A stretch of DNA of 39,990 nucleotides from Pseudomonadota bacterium (lineage in GTDB: Bacteria > Pseudomonadota > Gammaproteobacteria > Burkholderiales > Gallionellaceae): the NCBI GenBank assembly GCA_021800795.1, contig JAJYYO010000032.1, positions 1 through 39,990 on the forward strand, read 5' to 3'. Of the stretch, positions 30,699-39,990 are shown piece by piece. How positions within the stretch are numbered: the stretch's first letter is position 1; the number at the start of each line of letters is the position of its first letter. Under the pieces are notes generated by a model, which made no database searches, was not told the origin of the DNA, and saw nothing but the letters and a program-made list of their open reading frames with translations. Position numbers and translations under genes: made by a program.

Positions 30699-31847
30699 AT
30701 GATGTTTTTAATGAAAAACAGGGTTGCGGGGCTGGCTATGGTGCTGGCGCTGGCCGGATGCGAAAAACCACACACCACGCCACCCGTGAAGGGCCCCGCG
30801 CCGGTAGGGGTCGTCGTCGTCAAAACACAAAAAGTATTTATTACTACAGAGTTGCCCGGTCGCACTTCTCCCTACCAGATTGCCGAAGTTCGCCCGCAGA
30901 TCGGCGGCATCGTGCAGCAACGGCTTTTCAGGGAAGGTGCGGACGTAAAGGCAGGCCAGACGTTGTACCAGATTGACCCGGCGCTCTACAAAGCGGCCTT
31001 CGACAGTGCAACGGCCAATCTGGCCAAGGCGCAAGCCAGCTTGCAGACGATACGGCTCAAGACAGACCGGTACCGCGAGCTGGTAAAGATCAACGCGGTG
31101 AGCCGCCAGGATACCGATGATGCGGATGCCGCGCTCCAGCAGGCAGAAGCCGATGTAGCCGCCAACAAGGCTGCGGCGGATACCGCACGCATCAATCTCG
31201 ATTACACCCGGATCACGTCACCCATATCGGGACGCATCGGCATTTCGACGGTAACGCCAGGCGCTTTGCTGACGGCCGGCCAGCCCGCTGCGCTCACTAC
31301 GGTGCAACAACTGGATCCGATCTATGTCGATATTATCCAGCCCAGTTCGGAACTCATGCGCATGAAGCACGCTCTGGCAAGCGGTCAGCTCAAGAGGGCG
31401 GGTCAGGATGCCGTCAAGGTCAGGCTGCTGATGGACGACAACACGCCCTATGCGCTGGAAGGAAAGCTGCAATTTTCCGATGTGACGGTCGATCAGGGTA
31501 CCAATACTGTCACTTTGCGCGCCGTATTTCCCAACCCCGGACATGACCTTTTACCCGGCATGTTCGTGCGCGCCACGCTCGAAGAAGGCGTGAATGAACA
31601 GGGCATCCTTGTCCCGCAGCAAGGCGTGACGCATGACGCCCGAGGACAGGCCACCTCACTGGTGCTGGGTGCGGACGGGAAGGTAGAACTGCGCGTCCTG
31701 AAACTGGGGGAGGCCGCAGGCGACAAGTGGGTGGTGAAAAGCGGCTTGAAAGTCGGCGACCGGCTGATCGTTGAAGGTTTGCAGAAGGTCAAGCCCGGCG
31801 CAACCGCGGTGGCGGTTGACGCCGCTTCCGCCGTCGCAAAGCCGTAA
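30699..31847 (+). CDS. RND efflux periplasmic adaptor lipoprotein (AcrA/MexA type)
   Basis: A membrane-fusion protein of about 382 residues that bridges the inner-membrane pump and the outer-membrane channel. The lipobox is LAGC (MVLALAGC), followed by a Pro-rich linker. The beta-barrel/lipoyl entry reads TELPGRTSPYQIAEVRPQIGGIVQQRLFREGADVKAGQTLYQIDP, then come an alpha-helical hairpin (about 90-165) and the return lipoyl half TARINLDYTRITSPISGRIG, all typical of AcrA/MexA. The C-terminus is an Ala-rich tail, VDAASAVAKP. The frame is open to 30663. I chose ATG 30699 for a normal lipoprotein signal; 30711 is also possible. The acrB-type gene follows after 12 bp. Confidence 0.93.
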   Translation: MMFLMKNRVAGLAMVLALAGCEKPHTTPPVKGPAPVGVVVVKTQKVFITTELPGRTSPYQIAEVRPQIGGIVQQRLFREGADVKAGQTLYQIDPALYKAAFDSATANLAKAQASLQTIRLKTDRYRELVKINAVSRQDTDDADAALQQAEADVAANKAAADTARINLDYTRITSPISGRIGISTVTPGALLTAGQPAALTTVQQLDPIYVDIIQPSSELMRMKHALASGQLKRAGQDAVKVRLLMDDNTPYALEGKLQFSDVTVDQGTNTVTLRAVFPNPGHDLLPGMFVRATLEEGVNEQGILVPQQGVTHDARGQATSLVLGADGKVELRVLKLGEAAGDKWVVKSGLKVGDRLIVEGLQKVKPGATAVAVDAASAVAKP

Positions 31848-31859
31848 GGAGCCGCCCCA

Positions 31860-34800
31860 ATGTCACGTTTTTTTATAGATCGTCCGATTTTTGCGTGGGT
31901 GATCGCCATTGTCATCATGCTGGCCGGTGTTTTGTCCATCATAGGCCTGCCTATCGCACAATATCCGGCCATTGCGCCGCCTGCCGTCGCGATCAGCGGC
32001 TCTTACCCCGGCGCTTCCGCCAAAACGGTTGAAGATTCGGTCACTCAGGTGATCGAACAGAAGATGAAGGGTATCGACGGTCTGAGCTACATGTCGTCGA
32101 GCAGCGATTCATCCGGTGCAGTAAGCATCACGCTGACCTTTGAAAACGGCACCAACCCCGACATCGCCCAGGTTCAGGTGCAAAACAAGCTGCAACTTGC
32201 GATGCCGCTACTGCCGCAGGTAGTTCAGCAGGAGGGATTGACGGTCGCCAAGTCGACCAAGAACTTTCTGATGGTGATGGCCTTCGTTTCCGAAGACGGA
32301 AAAATGAATCAGGCCGACCTGGGTGACTATGTTGCGGCCAACGTACTCGACACGGTGAGCCGTGTTAAAGGCGTGGGCGACACCATCATGTTCGGCGCTC
32401 AATATGCGATGCGCATCTGGCTGGATCCCGCCAAACTCGACAGCTATAAGCTCACGCCCATCGATGTGAGCGGCGCGATCCAGACTCAGAATGCGCAAGT
32501 TTCCTCCGGACAATTGGGCGGCACGCCGGCCATCAAGGGCCAGGAGCTCAACGCCACCATCACCTCACAAAGCCGTTTGCAGACCCCCGAACAGTTCGGC
32601 AGTATCATTCTCAAGACGAACACTGACGGCGCTGTGGTACATCTGAGCGATGTCGCGCGCATCGAACTGGGCAGCGAGAATTACGGCACGCTGGCGCGCT
32701 TCAATACCCATCCTGCCACCGGCATTGCATTCAAGATGTCGACCGGCGCCAACGCACTCGATACCGCGGAAGCGGTAAAGGCCAAGATCAACGAGCTGTC
32801 GAAGTTCTTCCCGCCCGGCATGAAGGCGGTTGTCGCCTACGACACCACGCCGTATGTCAAATTATCGATCAAGGAAGTGATCAAGACATTGCTGCAGGCC
32901 ATCGTGCTGGTGTTTCTGGTCATCTACCTGTTCCTGCAGAATTTCCGCGCCACCCTGATTCCTACCATCGCCGTGCCGGTGGTGCTGCTGGGTACTTTTG
33001 CCATACTCGATGCCTTTGGCTACTCGATCAATACGCTCACCATGTTCGCCATGGTTTTAGCCATCGGTCTGCTGGTCGATGACGCTATTGTCGTGGTGGA
33101 AAATGTCGAGCGTGTCATGTCCGAGGACGGCCTGTCGCCCAAGGCGGCCACGCAAAAATCGATGGGCCAGATTACCGGCGCACTGGTCGGCATCGCGCTG
33201 GTGCTGTCAGCCGTGTTTATCCCCATGGCCTTTTTCAGCGGTTCTGCCGGCGTGATCTACCGTCAGTTTTCCGTCACCATCGTCTCAGCCATGGTGTTGT
33301 CGGTTCTTGTCGCCCTGATCCTGACGCCTGCGCTGTGCGCCACGCTGCTCAAGCCGATGGTAAAAGGAGAACATATCGTGCATCGCGGTTTCTTCGGCTG
33401 GTTCAACCGCATGTTCGATCGTTCAAACAAGGGTTATCAAAGCGCGGTCAGCCGTATCATCCATCGCAGCGCACCCTATCTCATCGTCTACGTTCTGGTG
33501 GTAGCCGCAATGGCCGCAATTTTTTTACACCAGGCCAGCGGTTTCCTGCCGGACGAAGATCAGGGGATACTTTACAGCCAGATTGTGCTGCCTGCCGGCG
33601 CCACGCAGGAACGTACGCTTGAAGTCATCAAACAGGTCGAGCATCATTTTCTGGTGGATGAGAAGGATTCCGTCGCGACCATGTTCGGCGTGGCCGGCTT
33701 CAGCTTCGGCGGCAGCGGGCAGAATGCGGGCCTGGCCTTTGTCCGTCTTAAACCCTGGGACGAGCGCACGCGTCCCGAACAGAAGGCGCAGGCCATCGTT
33801 GCGAACGCCATGAAGTCCTTCTCGCATATCCGCGATGGCTTGGTATTCGCCTTCGCCCCGCCGGCAGCGCTTGAACTGGGTAATGCGAACGGCTTTGATC
33901 TGGAGTTGCAGGATCGCGCGGGCCTTGGCCACGACAAACTGATGGCAGCGCGCAACCAGTTGCTTGGGATGGCTTCCAAGGATCCGCTGTTGTTTGCGGT
34001 GCGGCCAAACGGTCAGGACGATACGCCGGAATACCATCTGGATATCGACCAGCAAAAAGCCAGCGCGCTGGGCCTTTCCCTGAGCGACATCAATACAACG
34101 CTGAGCATAGCCTGGGGTAGTTCCTACGTGAATGACTTTATCGACAAGGGACGTGTCAAGCGAGTCTTTCTGCAAGGCGACGCGCCTTCTCGGATGCTCC
34201 CGCAGGATATAGGCAAATGGTTCGTACGCAACGCCAGGGGTGACATGGTGCCGTTCTCTGCCTTCGCAACCGGCCACTGGGCTTACGCTTCACCGCGCCT
34301 TGAGCGATACAACGGCCTTCCTTCCGTCGAAATTCAGGGTTCGGCCGCACCCGGCAGAAGCTCGGGTGAAGCGCTGGCCGAAATGGAAAAACTGGTGAGC
34401 CAGTTACCCCCCGGCATCGGCTTTGAATGGACCGGGCTTTCGGATCAGGAACACAGCTCCGGCTCTCAGGCGCCTGCCTTGTACGCCGTGTCGCTGCTGT
34501 TCGTTTTCCTTTGTCTTGCCGCATTGTATGAAAGCTGGTCCATCCCCTTCTCGGTGATGCTGGTCGTGCCGCTTGGCATTTTTGGCGCCTTGCTCGCCTC
34601 AAGCCTGCGCGGTTTTGCCGACGATGTATTTTTGCAGGTCGGATTGTTGACCACGGTAGGTTTGTCGGCCAAAAATGCCATCCTGATCGTGCAGTTCGCC
34701 AAGGTTCAGATGGAACATGGGGGCGGTCTGATCGAATCCACCCTGGAAGCCGTGCACATGCGATTGCGTCCTATCCTGATGACGTCGCTGGCTTTCGGAT

Positions 34801-34991
34801 TCGGCGTGCTGCCGCTTGCGATCAGTCACGGCGCCGGCTCCGGCGCCCAGAACGCCATCGGTACCAGTGTGCTGGGCGGCATGCTCAGTGCCACGGCCCT
34901 GGGCATCTTCTTTGTGCCGTTGTCCTTTGTGCTGGTGCGCCGCATGTTCAAGATCAGGCAACACGAATCCAGCCACGAAGAGGATCGATAA
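31860..34991 (+). CDS. RND multidrug efflux transporter, HAE1 family (AcrB/MexB type)
   Basis: A 1043-residue inner-membrane proton/drug antiporter that works as a trimer. The N-terminus [23 protein letters not shown] is canonical. The proton-relay Asp pair is in [21 protein letters not shown] (TM4) and the partner Lys in [14 protein letters not shown] (TM10). GFLPDEDQG marks the start of the second repeat's periplasmic part, and ten further hydrophobic segments fit the 12-helix plan. Length matches AcrB (1049). AAGGAG, overlapping the stop of the adaptor gene, is well placed. Drug range cannot be predicted. A plain HAE1 pump rather than a heavy-metal (CusA) type, since the methionine relay motifs are not evident. 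Confidence 0.97.
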   Translation: MSRFFIDRPIFAWVIAIVIMLAGVLSIIGLPIAQYPAIAPPAVAISGSYPGASAKTVEDSVTQVIEQKMKGIDGLSYMSSSSDSSGAVSITLTFENGTNPDIAQVQVQNKLQLAMPLLPQVVQQEGLTVAKSTKNFLMVMAFVSEDGKMNQADLGDYVAANVLDTVSRVKGVGDTIMFGAQYAMRIWLDPAKLDSYKLTPIDVSGAIQTQNAQVSSGQLGGTPAIKGQELNATITSQSRLQTPEQFGSIILKTNTDGAVVHLSDVARIELGSENYGTLARFNTHPATGIAFKMSTGANALDTAEAVKAKINELSKFFPPGMKAVVAYDTTPYVKLSIKEVIKTLLQAIVLVFLVIYLFLQNFRATLIPTIAVPVVLLGTFAILDAFGYSINTLTMFAMVLAIGLLVDDAIVVVENVERVMSEDGLSPKAATQKSMGQITGALVGIALVLSAVFIPMAFFSGSAGVIYRQFSVTIVSAMVLSVLVALILTPALCATLLKPMVKGEHIVHRGFFGWFNRMFDRSNKGYQSAVSRIIHRSAPYLIVYVLVVAAMAAIFLHQASGFLPDEDQGILYSQIVLPAGATQERTLEVIKQVEHHFLVDEKDSVATMFGVAGFSFGGSGQNAGLAFVRLKPWDERTRPEQKAQAIVANAMKSFSHIRDGLVFAFAPPAALELGNANGFDLELQDRAGLGHDKLMAARNQLLGMASKDPLLFAVRPNGQDDTPEYHLDIDQQKASALGLSLSDINTTLSIAWGSSYVNDFIDKGRVKRVFLQGDAPSRMLPQDIGKWFVRNARGDMVPFSAFATGHWAYASPRLERYNGLPSVEIQGSAAPGRSSGEALAEMEKLVSQLPPGIGFEWTGLSDQEHSSGSQAPALYAVSLLFVFLCLAALYESWSIPFSVMLVVPLGIFGALLASSLRGFADDVFLQVGLLTTVGLSAKNAILIVQFAKVQMEHGGGLIESTLEAVHMRLRPILMTSLAFGFGVLPLAISHGAGSGAQNAIGTSVLGGMLSATALGIFFVPLSFVLVRRMFKIRQHESSHEEDR

Positions 34992-34992
34992 A

Positions 34993-36426
34993 ATGAGCAG
35001 ATATTGCCTTTCCCTTCTCGCGCTCGCCATTCTGACCGGTTGCGGCACGCTTGCGCCGGACTATCGGCGCCCCGCTCCGCCCGTATCGGGCAACTGGCCT
35101 GTTGGCCCGGCCTATTCAGCCATGCCTGCCGGGCAAAGCGTAGCGGCTGTCGACTGGCACGAATTCGTCACCGACCGCAAGCTGCAACAGCTGATTACAC
35201 TGGCGCTGAACAACAACCGTGACTTGCGAGTAGCCGCGTTGACTATCGAAAAAACACAGGCGCAATATCAGATTCAACGCGCCAACCTTTTTCCGCACAT
35301 CAATGCCAACGCAACACATTACGCTACGCTGACCCCGGCCGGCATCTATCCTTTTGGCGGCGCCTTTGCACTGAAATATTACGAGGTCGGACTGGGCTTC
35401 AGTGCTTACGAGCTTGACTTTTTCGGCCGCATCCGCAGCCTGAAGAATCAGGCGCTGGAGTTGTATCTTGGCACCGAGGAAGCGCAGCGCAGCGCGCAGA
35501 TCAGCCTGATTGCCCAGATAGCAACGACCTATATGACGCTGGCTGCGGATCAGGAACATCTCGCGCTGTCGGAAAATACGCTGAAAACTCAGCAATCAAC
35601 TTTTGCGATGGACAAGCGGCGCTTCGAATTGGGAGTGGCTTCGCAACTGGACCTGAGTCAGGCAGAGACGGCTGTCGATACCGCGCGCGGTGACGTCGCC
35701 CGCTATACCGGGGCCGTCGCGCAAGACCTGAATGCCTTGACCTTGCTGGCAGGAACCGCAGTACCAACCGGGCTGCTGCCTTCGGCATCCGTCATGTACG
35801 TCACCGGCGTTCGTGATTTTCCGGCAGGCTTGCCTGCGGATCTCTTGCAAAATCGCCCGGACATCATGGCAGCGGAGCATCAGCTCAAGGCAGCCAATGC
35901 AAACATCGGTGCAGCACGTGCGGCATTCTTCCCGAGCATCACATTGACGAGTTCCATGGGCACCGCCAATAATCAATTGTCAAACTTGTTCACCCCCGGT
36001 TCGGGCGCCTGGCAATTCACACCGCAGATCAACTTGCCGATCTTTGATGGCGGCAGCAATGCTGCCAATCTGAAAGTCGCGAAAGCGGATCGCGGAATCT
36101 ATCTGGCACAGTATGAGAAGTCCATCCAGACCGCGTTCCGTGAAGTGGCCGATGCGCTGGCCGATCACGGCACCCTGAATGAGCAGGTGGCGGCGCAGCA
36201 ATCGCTGGTTGATGCCACAACGCTCAGTTTCAAGCTCTCGGACGCGCGCTTTCAAAAAGGCGTGGACAGCTACCTGGCCGTCCTCGATTCGCAGCGCTCG
36301 CTGTATACGGCTCAGCACGGTCTTATCAACCTGAAACTGGCCCAGGCGACCAATCTGGTCACCTTGTACAAGGCGTTGGGAGGCGGCGCAACCGCTGCCG
36401 AAAGCGCAGCATCGACTGGAAACTGA
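34993..36426 (+). CDS. outer-membrane efflux lipoprotein (OprM/NodT type)
   Basis: A 477-residue outer-membrane channel protein with lipobox LTGC (Cys about 17) and N-terminal motif LAPDYRRPAPPVSGNW. Two OEP repeats follow, with VDWHEFVTDRKLQQLITLALNNNRDLRVAALTIEKTQAQYQIQRANLFP and the second repeat's RPDIMAAEHQLKAANANIGAARAAFFPSITL. Trimers form the TolC-like tunnel for the upstream pump. The frame is open back to 34816, but ATG 34993, just past the pump stop, gives a perfect lipoprotein start. The C-terminus is another Ala/Ser-rich tail. It completes the adaptor-pump-channel operon. Confidence 0.95.
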   Translation: MSRYCLSLLALAILTGCGTLAPDYRRPAPPVSGNWPVGPAYSAMPAGQSVAAVDWHEFVTDRKLQQLITLALNNNRDLRVAALTIEKTQAQYQIQRANLFPHINANATHYATLTPAGIYPFGGAFALKYYEVGLGFSAYELDFFGRIRSLKNQALELYLGTEEAQRSAQISLIAQIATTYMTLAADQEHLALSENTLKTQQSTFAMDKRRFELGVASQLDLSQAETAVDTARGDVARYTGAVAQDLNALTLLAGTAVPTGLLPSASVMYVTGVRDFPAGLPADLLQNRPDIMAAEHQLKAANANIGAARAAFFPSITLTSSMGTANNQLSNLFTPGSGAWQFTPQINLPIFDGGSNAANLKVAKADRGIYLAQYEKSIQTAFREVADALADHGTLNEQVAAQQSLVDATTLSFKLSDARFQKGVDSYLAVLDSQRSLYTAQHGLINLKLAQATNLVTLYKALGGGATAAESAASTGN

Positions 36427-36445
36427 ATCTGAAATCGAGGTGAGC

Positions 36446-36466
36446 GCCCTGCCAGGCAGCGGTTTT
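36446..36466 (+). terminator. candidate terminator of the efflux operon
   Basis: Shortly after the channel gene, CCCTGCC-A-GGCAGCGG forms a compact GC-rich stem followed by TTTTT (36462-36466). The loop is very small unless the inner pairs open. A similar GC-rich palindrome (CCTGCC-C-GGCAGG) lies about 25 bp further on. Confidence 0.4.
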
Positions 36467-36629
36467 TCGCCGACCGCCCTGCCCGGCAGGAAATCGGCAG
36501 CCTTAGCCATGCCGGAAATGCCGGAATGCGTCCGGCCATGCAGGGATCACTGCGTAAACGGATCGCTGAAAACGGCGGGCTGGGGACCACGGTAGAACCC
36601 GCCATATGATGCCAAAGTAATGCCCAGGC

Positions 36630-36635
36630 TATAAT
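36630..36635 (+). promoter_or_regulatory. -10 box upstream of gspA
   Basis: A perfect TATAAT lies 29 bp before the gspA ATG. No convincing -35 hexamer is 16-18 bases upstream, so the promoter may need an activator. The rest of the 238-bp spacer holds only GC-rich inverted repeats. Confidence 0.4.
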
Positions 36636-36664
36636 GGCATCCTATTCCTACTTTCAAGCTGCCA

Positions 36665-38293
36665 ATGTACCAGGGTTATTTTGGTCTTACCGACGCACCA
36701 TTCTCCATCGCACCTGACCCGCGCTATCTCTACATGAGCCAGAGCCACCAGGAGGCGCTCGCTCACCTGCTTTACGGCGTGAATGGCGGCGGTGGCTTTG
36801 TACTGCTCACCGGCGAGGTAGGCGCCGGCAAGACCACGATATGCCGCTGCCTGCTTGAACAGATTCCCGAATCCTGTGACGTGGCGTACATATTCAATCC
36901 AAAGCAGACGGTAGCAGAGCTGCTCTCGACCATCTGTGCCGAATTCGGCATCGCCTGCCCGCCCGGCAACACCAGCGTCAAGGTGTTTGTCGATTGCATC
37001 AATGCATACCTGCTCGACGCTCACGCCAGAGGCAGGCACACGGTATTGATTATCGATGAGGCGCAGAACCTTTCCTCCGACGTGCTGGAGCAAATGCGGC
37101 TGCTTACCAATCTGGAAACCAATCAGCGCAAATTGTTGCAAATTATCCTGCTGGGTCAGCCTGAGCTGGCCGTGATGCTGGCGCGCCCGGAATTGAGGCA
37201 GCTTGCACAGCGGATTATTGCGCGCTATCACCTGGGGGCGCTGACCCGGCAGGAAGTCGCTGCCTATGTGCGTCATCGACTTGAGGTATCTGGCACGCAA
37301 CGCCGGCTGTTCCCGACGGCATTGATGGGTCGGCTTTACCGCTTGAGCGGAGGAATTCCCCGCATCATCAACGTGCTATGCGACCGTGCCTTGCTGGGCG
37401 CCTACGTGCAAGGCCGGGAACGGGTCGATCGCGCAACCCTCAGGCAGGCAGCGCGCGAAGTGTTTCATCATCCGGCGGCACGCGGCAGATTGCGACCCCT
37501 CCTGGCTGTGTTGCTGGTCAGCGCGATAGTGGCGGGGCTGTACCTGACCGTTACGCCGCCCTCTCACCTCAACCCTCTGGTGAAACGACTAGCCTATCCG
37601 CTAAGCCAGCAAACCGGCAAGTGGCTGGTTATCCCGAAAAAAGTGAACGCCAAGCCCGTGGCAGACTTGCCGGCCAAGCTGGAATGGCCCGCAGCAGAGC
37701 CGGTTACGCGTAGCCGTGCGTTGGCTTACACTGCGCTATTTCGGGCATGGGGTACGGAGTATCAGGGGAAGGACGAGTGCCTTCAGGCCGAAACAATGGG
37801 TTTACGCTGTCGTTCCGGGCGTGGCGGGCTGGATGAGCTGCGTCAACTGAACCGTCCTGCCGTTCTGTTGATGCGCGATCATCAAGGCCATGAATTCTAT
37901 GCAACGCTGACCCGACTCGACAATCAATCCGCTACCTTTACTGTCGGTACCGAAACCAGACAGGTTGCGCTTGGCGATCTGGCAGAACAATGGTCGGGAG
38001 ATTACGCCTTGCTGTTGCGCATGCCGCCCGTTTCAAGCAGGAAGATTCAGCCGGGCGAAAGCGGGCCGGATGTGTTGTGGCTTGCCAGTCAGCTTGCGCA
38101 AATCCATGGAAAGGCTGCGGGCGCCAACCCGGGCGCGCTGTTCGACGAGTCCATGGTGCGCCAGGTTAAACAATTTCAACTTATTCAAGGTCTTACACCT
38201 GACGGCGTTGTCGGCTCGCAAACCATGGTACGCCTGGGTAACGCGGCGGATTTGACGGCGCCCAGGCTCTTCCACGAGCAGGAAAAAAAATAA
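36665..38293 (+). CDS. gspA: GspA/ExeA, type II secretion assembly ATPase with peptidoglycan-binding domain
   Basis: A 542-residue inner-membrane protein that, with GspB, helps place the GspD secretin through the peptidoglycan layer. The N-terminal AAA domain has MYQGYFGLTDAPFSIAPDPRYLYMS, Walker A TGEVGAGKTT (about 49-58), Walker B LIIDEAQNLS (about 127-136) and an arginine-rich sensor region ending SGGIPRIINVLCDRAL. A transmembrane helix (about 277-297) is followed by a C39-peptidase-like periplasmic domain (about 350-460) and a C-terminal PG_binding_1 domain (about 470-535, with FQLIQGLTPDGVVGSQTM). This is the ExeA domain order. gspB starts two bases after its stop. The remaining gsp genes are not in the window. 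Confidence 0.93.
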   Translation: MYQGYFGLTDAPFSIAPDPRYLYMSQSHQEALAHLLYGVNGGGGFVLLTGEVGAGKTTICRCLLEQIPESCDVAYIFNPKQTVAELLSTICAEFGIACPPGNTSVKVFVDCINAYLLDAHARGRHTVLIIDEAQNLSSDVLEQMRLLTNLETNQRKLLQIILLGQPELAVMLARPELRQLAQRIIARYHLGALTRQEVAAYVRHRLEVSGTQRRLFPTALMGRLYRLSGGIPRIINVLCDRALLGAYVQGRERVDRATLRQAAREVFHHPAARGRLRPLLAVLLVSAIVAGLYLTVTPPSHLNPLVKRLAYPLSQQTGKWLVIPKKVNAKPVADLPAKLEWPAAEPVTRSRALAYTALFRAWGTEYQGKDECLQAETMGLRCRSGRGGLDELRQLNRPAVLLMRDHQGHEFYATLTRLDNQSATFTVGTETRQVALGDLAEQWSGDYALLLRMPPVSSRKIQPGESGPDVLWLASQLAQIHGKAAGANPGALFDESMVRQVKQFQLIQGLTPDGVVGSQTMVRLGNAADLTAPRLFHEQEKK

Positions 38294-38295
38294 CC

Positions 38296-38964
38296 ATGTC
38301 GTATATCCTGGAAGCGCTTAAAAAATCAGATCAACAGCGTCAACGCGATGCAACGCCGACATTGACGGCAGCACAGGCGACGGTGGTGGTGGAGAAACGA
38401 TCCCGGCTTGTCTATTACGGCCTGCTTGCGATGGTGCTGCTCGGCGCAGGCGTCGCGATCGGCTGGTGGCATCCATGGCAGGCGGAGCCGTCGGTTCATA
38501 AGGCGGAGTCCATCGCCGCAAGATTGCCGATATTACGCCAGACTGCGCCAGCGATGATGAACGGTGTCCCTGAAACGACCGGAAATACAGCAAAGTTATT
38601 GCCCGCGCCAAATGCAATTCACGCTGCGCAACCTGCTCCCATGATAAACGCCAAACCAGCGGAAATTTCTGAAACGCACATAGCATCTGCACCCGTATTA
38701 CCGGCTGCCCCGAGCGGCGCCGAACAGGAACAGCGGGCGATACCCATGTCTGAACTGCCTCCCGCCATCCGCCAGGAGATACCGTCCATAACGATTGAGG
38801 TCCACGCCTATTCAGACACACCCGCGAGGCGACTTGTCAGCATCAATTCACGGATACTGCATGAAGGCGAATCACTGACACCGGCACTCAAACTGGAGCA
38901 GATCACGCCGGATGGCGTGATTTTCACCTACAAGGGGTATCGTTTCCAGCGCGGCATCCGCTAG
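38296..38964 (+). CDS. gspB: GspB-type type II secretion assembly factor
   Basis: A 222-residue single-pass inner-membrane protein. The N-terminus MSYILEALKKSDQQRQR is the GspB signature. A transmembrane helix lies at about 38-58 (LVYYGLLAMVLLGAGVAIGWW), followed by a long Pro/Ala-rich periplasmic linker. The conserved C-terminal domain includes IEVHAYSDTPARRLVSINSRILHEGESL and GVIFTYKGYRF, ending soon after, as in ExeB/OutB. It acts in complex with GspA to insert or tether the secretin. Translation is coupled to gspA by close spacing. Confidence 0.93.
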   Translation: MSYILEALKKSDQQRQRDATPTLTAAQATVVVEKRSRLVYYGLLAMVLLGAGVAIGWWHPWQAEPSVHKAESIAARLPILRQTAPAMMNGVPETTGNTAKLLPAPNAIHAAQPAPMINAKPAEISETHIASAPVLPAAPSGAEQEQRAIPMSELPPAIRQEIPSITIEVHAYSDTPARRLVSINSRILHEGESLTPALKLEQITPDGVIFTYKGYRFQRGIR

Positions 38965-39077
38965 TACCGACAGCCGGTTTGTATCGTTTATTGAATTTCG
39001 CCAACGGAAATTCGATGCAGCAGAGCGGATGTTCAACCGGCACACTGTCAGCAGGGGCGGAGCGATAGCCTTTGATT

Positions 39078-39083
39078 TATAAT
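39078..39083 (+). promoter_or_regulatory. -10 box upstream of pyrC
   Basis: TATAAT occurs 29 bp before the pyrC ATG without a recognisable -35. In the same spacer GAATTTC (38993-38999) and GAAATTC (39007-39013) form a hairpin with no T-run, 28 bp after gspB. Confidence 0.4.
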
Positions 39084-39112
39084 CCCGGTCACATATCTAG
39101 CCGGAATTTATC

Positions 39113-39990
39113 ATGCAGCAACTTACGATCACCCGCCCCGACGACTGGCATCTGCACCTGCGCGACGGTGCGCTGATGCAATCGGTGTTGCCCGATACTG
39201 CGCGGCAGTTCGCACGCGCCATCGTCATGCCCAATCTCAGGCCGCCGGTTACCACGACAGAACAGGCGCTCGAATATCGACAGCGCATACTCGCGGCGCT
39301 GCCTGCGGGTGCTGCGTTCGAGCCGCTGATGACACTGTATCTCACCGACAACACCTCCGCCGATGAAATACGCAGGGCCGCCGGGAGCGGTTTTGTGCAT
39401 GCGGTAAAGCTGTATCCGGCGGGGGCGACCACCAATTCGGATGCGGGCGTTACGGATATACGCAAGACCTATGCCGCGCTTGATGAAATGCAGCGCTGCG
39501 GGATACCGTTGCTGGTGCACGGCGAAGTAACCGATCCGGCGGTGGACGTATTCGATCGCGAGGCGCTGTTTATCGATCAGGTGATGCTGCCGCTGTTGCA
39601 CGACATGCCCGGGTTGCGCGTGGTGTTCGAGCATATCACTACCCGCAATGCCGTACAGTTCGTCGAGAGTGCAGCGGACAATATCGCGGCGACCATCACA
39701 GCGCAGCATTTGCTGTATAACCGCAATGCCATGTTTGCCGGGGGCATACGCCCGCATTATTACTGCCTGCCGGTGTTGAAGCGCGAGTTGCACCGCGAGG
39801 CGCTGGGTGAGGCGGCAATAAGCGGCAGTGCGAAATTTTTCCTCGGCACCGACAGCGCGCCCCATGCCCAGTCTGCGAAGGAAACATCCTGCGGTTGCGC
39901 GGGTATTTATACCGCCCATGCCGCGATCGAGTTGTATGCACAGGCTTTCGAGCAACTGGGTGCGCTCGATAAACTGGAAGGTTTCGCCAG
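39113..39990 (+). CDS. pyrC: dihydroorotase, class II (PyrC), 3' end outside the window
   Basis: The first 292 codons of a dihydroorotase that cyclises N-carbamoyl-aspartate to dihydroorotate in pyrimidine synthesis. All zinc ligands of the PyrC type are present: DWHLHLRDG (His13, His15), [15 protein letters not shown] with the carboxylated Lys99, VHGEV (His136), FEHITT (His174) and GTDSAPH with the catalytic Asp247. E. coli PyrC has 348 residues, so about 50 codons are missing. The frame is open to the window edge. The start ATG 39113 gives the normal N-terminus; the ribosome-binding site is weak (GGAATT). Confidence 0.96.
   Translation, partial: MQQLTITRPDDWHLHLRDGALMQSVLPDTARQFARAIVMPNLRPPVTTTEQALEYRQRILAALPAGAAFEPLMTLYLTDNTSADEIRRAAGSGFVHAVKLYPAGATTNSDAGVTDIRKTYAALDEMQRCGIPLLVHGEVTDPAVDVFDREALFIDQVMLPLLHDMPGLRVVFEHITTRNAVQFVESAADNIAATITAQHLLYNRNAMFAGGIRPHYYCLPVLKRELHREALGEAAISGSAKFFLGTDSAPHAQSAKETSCGCAGIYTAHAAIELYAQAFEQLGALDKLEGFA

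Noticed and set aside
34816..34992. N-terminal extension of the outer-membrane channel protein
   Set aside because: It overlaps the end of the pump gene and would bury the lipoprotein signal; ATG 34993 gives a normal lipobox.

Overview
The window reads as a chromosomal segment of a betaproteobacterium. The gene content and order (ubiB-ubiJ beside ubiE, DUF971-heptose adenylyltransferase-dolP-diaA-yraN-lpoA facing rsmI, gspA-gspB, pyrC) fit Nitrosomonadales or Gallionellaceae-like organisms. That placement is an inference from gene order and protein character, not from a marker gene. No rRNA, tRNA or CRISPR array was seen.

Layout. 0-1.25 kb holds a small heat-shock protein, a small conserved acidic protein and a decayed PIN-domain (VapC-type) toxin gene split by a 48-bp perfect palindromic element. 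1.26-11.25 kb is almost entirely minus-strand housekeeping: ubiquinone biosynthesis (ubiB, ubiJ, ubiE), a Tim44-like protein, an RluA-type pseudouridine synthase, a YjdM/PhnA zinc-ribbon protein, a PsiE-like membrane protein, DUF971, the ADP-heptose precursor enzyme, and the envelope/replication cluster dolP-diaA-yraN-lpoA. rsmI diverges from lpoA with overlapping start codons and is followed by an APH-like/P-loop kinase fusion.

13.75-16.3 kb is a run of three toxin-antitoxin-like modules: mazEF, a zeta-toxin-like kinase with its upstream partner (frameshifted), and higBA ending in a clear terminator. 16.6-26.2 kb is a defence island. A tightly overlapping four-gene operon encodes a MutL/MORC-type GHKL ATPase, a Z1-domain helicase-like ATPase, a DUF4420 PD-(D/E)XK nuclease-like protein and an AIPR protein. 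A convergent C5-cytosine methyltransferase and a divergent Vsr mismatch endonuclease follow. This matches the MutL/MORC-Z1 restriction-like class known from comparative genomics: the methyltransferase would mark self, Vsr would repair deaminated 5-methylcytosine, and the ATPase, Z1, nuclease-like and AIPR proteins would form the effector. Three small minus-strand genes of unknown function follow (26.2-27.3 kb), with a promoter that carries a palindrome exactly in its spacer.

27.6-30.3 kb returns to core-like genes: a CopZ-like Fe-S/zinc metallochaperone translationally coupled to a frameshifted marC, a convergent Pal-like lipoprotein, and a TPR/membrane/glycine-rich protein. 30.7-36.4 kb is a complete tripartite RND efflux operon (AcrA/AcrB/OprM type). 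36.7-39.0 kb carries gspA-gspB, the peptidoglycan-linked assembly factors of type II secretion. The window ends inside pyrC (dihydroorotase).

Two genes (zeta-like toxin, marC) carry single-base frameshifts in short homopolymers. These may be real mutations or assembly errors.
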